In this document: piece by piece, positions 58,956 to 64,000 of the stretch
Layout: each line of letters opens with the position of its first letter
Numbering within the stretch: position 1 is the first letter of the stretch
Assembly (NCBI RefSeq): GCF_041260155.1
Contig: NC_091931.1
Location: 10,273,861-10,337,860, forward strand
Length of the DNA stretch: 64,000 nt
Source: Ptychodera flava
Lineage: Eukaryota; Hemichordata; Enteropneusta; Ptychoderidae
Reading direction: 5' to 3'
Notes under the pieces: generated by a model
Told to the model about the DNA's origin: nothing
The model's database searches: none
The model's input: the letters and a program-made list of their open reading frames with translations, nothing else
Program-made: the position numbers and the translations under genes

Positions 58956-61900
58956 TTTGTTTGTATGTGTGAGTGTATGATCACTTTCAACTTTTATTAA
59001 TCCTATACTGGCAAACTGACAATTTTGAAAAATATTGGATGTCAGAGTAGTTTGTTTGTGAAGCCTTTAAGCGATCGGATAACATCTTGTTTAGTAGGTT
59101 TGGTGTGCTTAACTAGCTTTATTAAAGTTAATATGCCTGTAGTTTTAGCAAGCTCTATCAACTTAAAGACTCCCTTTCTTTCCTGAATAGAAATGTGACC
59201 TAGCGGCTGTGCACTCTGTCCACACCGAGAGTTACGGTAATAACCTCATAATTAGACGAGTCATTTGTCCTGATAAACAGGCACTAACGTTTCCCATTTC
59301 GAAAAAGGAAAGATGGGATTTATGACTTCCGTTATAGGCTATATTAGCTCGTTTATTATCTGTCTGAGATAAGAGCCTGAATTATTGATCGAGTGTGAAC
59401 AGTAAAGATTCTATTCAAAACATCTCTCAAAAGATTTATGAAAAAGTACTTGCAAGTCTAGAGTATCATGAGTGTCATTATTGATATCAAAATCCATTTA
59501 TTTATAACATAAGTGATTGTTTCCCTGTTAATGCAAGCTGCCTTTTTTAGAATAATCATGTCCTACCTACTTCTTGGCTTGTATAGGACAATACATGACA
59601 CAGAAGTGATTAACATGGCATGGTAGCCATAGCATACAGTAACCATCTTTACGCTAATAACGGGAAGTAATAAAGATTAATGCAAATAGCATAAACATAG
59701 CACTCATCAAGAGAAATACCATACGATACATTGTTACACGACAGGGCAAATACAACAAACAGTGTTAATGACCCATTGCCTGGCGAAAGAGAGTTGTCTT
59801 CCAGAGCAACCATAGCAGACTGACGAAACGCACCAATCAGGGATGAGGAATAAATCGATGGTCTCCCAAAGACAGGAAGTGTCCTCGATTACTTCTGAAG
59901 GCAAACCCCGTCAGGAATTGTTGTTAACAAATTTACAGCACACCTTCCCTCTTATACATGATCATAAATTTTACACGGGAGTGACAAATAACAGAGACAG
60001 TGCAATGCCTGAGTTCCTCTATCTCGACACGTATCTGACACGGCTGTAACCTAATACCGTATACCTCAATTTGATTCACTGGAAATCGGAATGAACCCTA
60101 TAGTTAATGATTTGCAGCGTTCAATCGATTCTGATATCGCAATAGTATATATATTTCAATTTCCTGAAAGCAGCAATTGAGTTCTCAAACACAGTTACGC
60201 AGGGTGTCATCATCAATGATGTCAAATCGAGATACACACACTGCGATGCGGTAAGGATCTTCTTTAAGGAATGGAAAATTATATTTTATTATTCCATCTA
60301 TACGTGGGCGGCGAATCATCTTTTCACAGTCACTGACAAAGGATATCTGACATTTTTGGGTCAATGGAGGTGTTTCTTCGATTACAACTTCCGTTGCGTC
60401 TGTAAGACGTCTACAATACTGTAGCGGCTTGAGAAAATTACAAATAAAATGTAACTAGCCTAGTTGGATCAACTGTGAAATAAGTGGACGCATCCAACAG
60501 TTTCGAAGGCCTTTGGCGCTAACTTTTATGTCTTTTTTGGAAACAACTTTCCCATTGTAAATTTTTCAAGGAGTGCAGTACTCAATTAGATTCCGAGTAG
60601 ATTGCTTTGATCCTCTCATAAATGTCTTTCAGCAACCACCGTGACGAGTGCGTCAGGCTCTGTCTGCTTTCAAAGAAATTGAAACAGGAAAGAAAAAAGC
60701 TATTTCGAGGTTATCCCTCGCTGGTCGTGATAAGAAGAGATGTGTCTTATCAAGTAAAGTAAATCTCTCGCTATTCACCTGTTTTTATTCGATTCCTTAC
60801 GAGAAGGTAAAGTACCAGCGTATACGAAACCTAAACAAATACATTTCAATCATTGCAATTTTCGATCATCCCCTGGGTAAAGAGAAAAATTCCACATATC
60901 GAAGTTTTACATTTTTATAAGAAAATTCTGCTGTATTGTTTGAAATTTCAGGATGCTTGCATCATTTACTCGTTATTGCTAAGTAACACAGAGAATTTTG
61001 GGACTCTTTAAGCCCCTGGAGCTAGGTCATTTGTTTTAATCATATTGAAGAAATTAACATACATGATGAATCGGGTTTTAATTAGCTATTAACAACAGAT
61101 AAGTGTTCATTTCGCTGTTAATGAGTGGACTCAATCGAGCAATTTTTATAAATTGCCACTTTGCGGTGAAATTAATATGAAACCATATTTCGTAATTATG
61201 CTGATTTCCTAAATGATCTCAGAACGGTGTTGCCATAGAGATAATGCCAGGTATTTTGCCGGTCTGGCAGTACTCTAGTAAATCACCATCACAGTAATAA
61301 CAATACGTACACTGTCATGATAAAAACCAGTGAAAAGTGCCTGCATTCATTATAATCGCTAATACGGTGATTTCAATTAGTGATCAGTTGACATTGAACC
61401 CCCTTTCACATGATAACCTAGAGAATTTAAATAATGAAATTAACAAAAACTGATAGAGTGAATAGCAAAATAAACTGAATCGAGTGACTATTTCTAATAA
61501 TAACGATCTGTGGGATTGAAAGCGGTGAATGTAGTATAGGGAGCGGAGATGAGCCGTAGTCTATCTATAGTGGCAGCCTTTCAGCTGGTTTAGATTTGTT
61601 CCGAAAAGGGCATCATTGTACCGCGAGAGACCATCTGGTCACGTACACTTATATAACGCATATGTGATGTGACTGGATGCGGTGGAGAGAAAAAAAGAGC
61701 CACTAGCGGTTGCCATGGATACGTCCGTGGACTATGCAGACATTTTTGTTGCTTTTTTCCAGTTGCCTTAGTTTGAATGTGACCGGTCGTGATCAAAAGG
61801 ATCGTTTCCAAAAGTGCAAAGCTGACATTGAGGGTCGACATTGATTTGTCATCATCACTATCGTTTGGTTTCGTGGCAGAAGTGAATTATTGTGTACTTT

Positions 61901-62012
61901 CTGCTTGATAACTAGGAATGCCAAATCAAGAAGTGAACAAGCCTCTTTGTCGTATACGTAGGGGTATACACTCGTATGACGAAGTGGTTACCGGGTGGGC
62001 GTCATTTCCATA
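58956..62012. other. Long non-coding stretch, homeodomain-like motifs near 61.0-61.4 kb
   Basis: No exon is supported. The block 61020-61400 is dense in TTAATTAG/ATTAACA/TAATTATGC words. Nothing else is recognised. Confidence 0.3.
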
Positions 62013-62844
62013 GTAAACACCTATTGCCTGGTCATGAGGGCTATAGCGCCTGTCTATTACCCCGAGGGGCCGTGTGTTACCAGAAACACATCGCTATTCC
62101 CCGAGGCCGTAGGCCGAGGGGTATAGCGATGTGTTTCTGGTAACACACGGCCACGAGGGGTAATAGACGAGCGCTATAGCCTGAATAAAGACCAGGCTAT
62201 AGGTGTTTTATAACACACCACATGCTCATGTTGTATTGTTATATAGTTTTTAATGTGTTTTGATATTTTGCACTGCAACAATCCATTGTGACAAGTTTAC
62301 TGAGCGATGTACAGCGGTTTCAGTTGTACGTGGTACTACTTTCTTTCAAAAAATATTCTAAGCATACCTAGCGACATCCTTAGTTGCACTTTAATCTTTT
62401 CCGTCGATGAGCTGTTCAAGTTCCTACGCTGTTGGAATGTTGGAAAATCTGTTTTAGAGAATGTGTCGTCACCTATCCCGGACGCACATCACGTTCCAGT
62501 CACCCGCCATTGTTGCAAAGCTGCAGACGACACTCCGCCCGTGACGGTCACGTGACCGGGCACTTTTCCAAATTTGGTCAGAACCACAGGTGCTTAAATC
62601 AACCAGTGATCGCGAAGCCTCCTGTAAACGTACATAAATAGTACGTTTACAGGAGGCTTCGCGATCACTGGTTGATTTAAGCACCTGTGGTCAGAACTAT
62701 TTCCCTAGGGAAATAGCTTTTCAAAAAAAATACCCTCTGACGTCACTTTTTTCGATCCGATGGGGACCAGACGTATGTATTTTCTCGTCACGTGACGTAT
62801 TCTGGCGAATCGCGACACGGAATGAGCATGTGGCGTGTTATAAT
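62013..62844 (+). mobile_element. ~720-bp hairpin-bearing element, copy 2, carrying a nested MITE
   Basis: The left ~200 bp (62013-62215) is a strong palindrome centred on GAGGCCGTAGGCCGAGG, with arms through GTGTGTTACCAGAAACACAT and its inverse. From about 62206 a word like TTATAACACACCACATGC is inverted at the right end (GCATGTGGCGTGTTATAA), giving a second TIR pair about 640 bp apart. Removing the nested 105-bp MITE and its 8-bp duplication leaves 719 bp, matching copy 1 (724 bp). It is non-coding. Confidence 0.85.
62585..62689. mobile_element. 105-bp perfect-hairpin MITE with 8-bp target duplication
   Basis: Two 49-nt arms (62585-62633 and 62641-62689) are perfect inverses, beginning CACAGGTGCTTAAATCAACC, with a 7-nt ATAAATA loop. 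GTCAGAAC flanks both ends (62577-62584 and 62690-62697). The homologous copy at 56119-56842 has no insertion at this point. The perfect arms point to a recent insertion. The 8-bp duplication suggests a hAT-type transposase acting in trans. Confidence 0.93.
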
Positions 62845-64000
62845 CAGATATAATGTTCTTTAAAAGTAAACCCTAGGCGTGTCGTGGCAGTTGGCAGAGA
62901 TGGACCGATATCTGACATTTGACAGCTGATGCTTATTTCAGCTATAAAAGACGTAAACTTATACTAGACCTTATGCGCAAAAAAACGACAAACATTTACA
63001 TGCAAGGACGACGACGAACTTGCTCCAGACCTTTGAACGCATCCTTGGAGCTCAAACCTACGTCAGACAGGTCCGGAATTGCCTTTAATCTGAAAATAAC
63101 TTTCTGCTCGATAAATCACGTTGCGCATGTATTTAGGTCGAAAGCAGGGTGTCACTGTAAGCGAAAGACAACGTGTGGAAATCAGATCGATTTTAAAGAC
63201 AGGCAGAAAAAAGTCACTTCCAGCAAGTGCTCCTAATGTAACAATATACGTCCGACTGTCTGTAACGTGTTCCGTGCACTTGGCCAGTACAATAATTGAC
63301 CCGACACATGACAATCAGTAGCTTCTATACATGTACTTAACAATAGCATTCGGCATACATATTCCTCGTTAATCATGTTATCTGTAATTAATGATGTTTT
63401 ATTCGGCAAATTTTATCACCTTGACCCTCATTTTATGCCCGAACGTGTCTGAAATTGAATTAAGAACAATCATGCAATTATGTGAAAATGACAGTGTTAT
63501 TCGCTGCAATACCCTTTCAGTATCATCTGTGAATGCTATAGTTTCGCTCCAAAACGGCGACACTGATCTCCGGAGTCGACCACAACTATCGCCCATACTC
63601 ACTTTCAAGAAAATCCACCATTCAAAGAAATTGAGAGAGAATCGATGTTTTAAGACAACGGGGACAATTTCAACACGCCGTGAGCGAAACGCGCCGTATA
63701 TTTAGCAACGTTCTAAAAGTAGAACGCCATGCGTGCATAAGATGTAAAAATACAAATTGGCATTATTGACGTAATGGGAGCATGCGTCGATCAGACATCA
63801 ATAATGTTTCAGCTGCCGTTGGTATTTATCTCGTACTCGTTGCAATATGCCGTATGATTCATAGCTATCGCCGTAATGGGGACAGATTGTGCCAGCATTT
63901 GCAGTTAAAATTGATCGGCCTATTTGCTTCGCGAAGCTCGGCTTGACTATGGGAAGCAATGTTATAACGATGATAGATTTCGCGTCCAGCTTGCGCATTC
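62845..64000. other. Non-coding stretch to the window end
   Basis: Open frames of 60-105 codons on both strands overlap one another and show no domain, splice or start context. Nothing is recognised. Confidence 0.35.

Noticed and set aside
58601-59000. Several overlapping open frames of 74-129 codons on both strands
   Set aside because: They are translations of the tetranucleotide microsatellite (MYVC, HTYI and RTYV repeats), not genes.
1-64000. CRISPR arrays, operons, ribosome binding sites and phage genes
   Set aside because: Introns, polyA signals and MITEs show this to be animal nuclear DNA. The tandem repeats lack spacer structure.

Overview
The window looks like nuclear DNA of an invertebrate animal. 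It is AT-rich, with small exons bounded by canonical GT/AG sites, long introns, nuclear-encoded mitochondrial protein genes, microsatellites and many hairpin or inverted-repeat elements. The gene content and the frequent TAGGCCTA and TACATGTA words suggest a marine deuterostome such as a hemichordate or echinoderm. That placement is an inference.

Layout. (1) 1-13.7 kb: the first coding exon of a TBC1D1/TBC1D4 (AS160)-type Rab-GAP lies on the minus strand at 13170-13670, with its promoter near 13.7-13.9 kb. Everything to the left appears to be its first intron, holding short elements. (2) 14-22 kb: gene-poor DNA with hairpins, a 640-bp inverted-repeat element and copies of a dispersed ~350-bp repeat. 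(3) 22.4-34.4 kb: a plus-strand cluster of three paralogous two-exon genes (A, B, C) encoding small N-myristoylation-type (MGNxxS), highly charged coiled-coil proteins with a basic-aromatic patch. I do not recognise the family. B and C lie in a segmental duplication of a little over 3 kb. Gene B is intact, while A and C each carry one frame disruption. A possible terminal exon of an unidentified minus-strand gene lies between B and C. (4) 36.0-42.4 kb: a complete three-exon minus-strand gene for mitochondrial ribosomal protein L30 (MRPL30/uL30m), with a likely NRF-1 site and a nuclear-receptor half-site upstream. Its introns hold a LINE 3' end and two inverted-repeat elements. (5) 44-49.3 kb: a nest of mobile elements, in which a fossil reverse-transcriptase element is interrupted by a 1.7-kb TIR element with internal ~180-bp tandem repeats and by a 199-bp MITE. 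A second 1.7-kb TIR element of related design lies downstream. (6) 49.3-64 kb: no convincing coding exon. There are two copies of a ~720-bp hairpin-bearing element; one contains a 105-bp near-perfect hairpin MITE with an 8-bp target duplication, while the other gives an empty site. There is also a (GTAT/GTAC/GCAC) microsatellite.

The most interesting item is the A/B/C cluster. N-terminal myristoylation signals plus a KKSKKKRxFFRKR-like patch resemble, by architecture only, the membrane-binding logic of MARCKS. All three genes have a CRE or near-CRE at about 150-160 bp before the ATG. No function is claimed for them.
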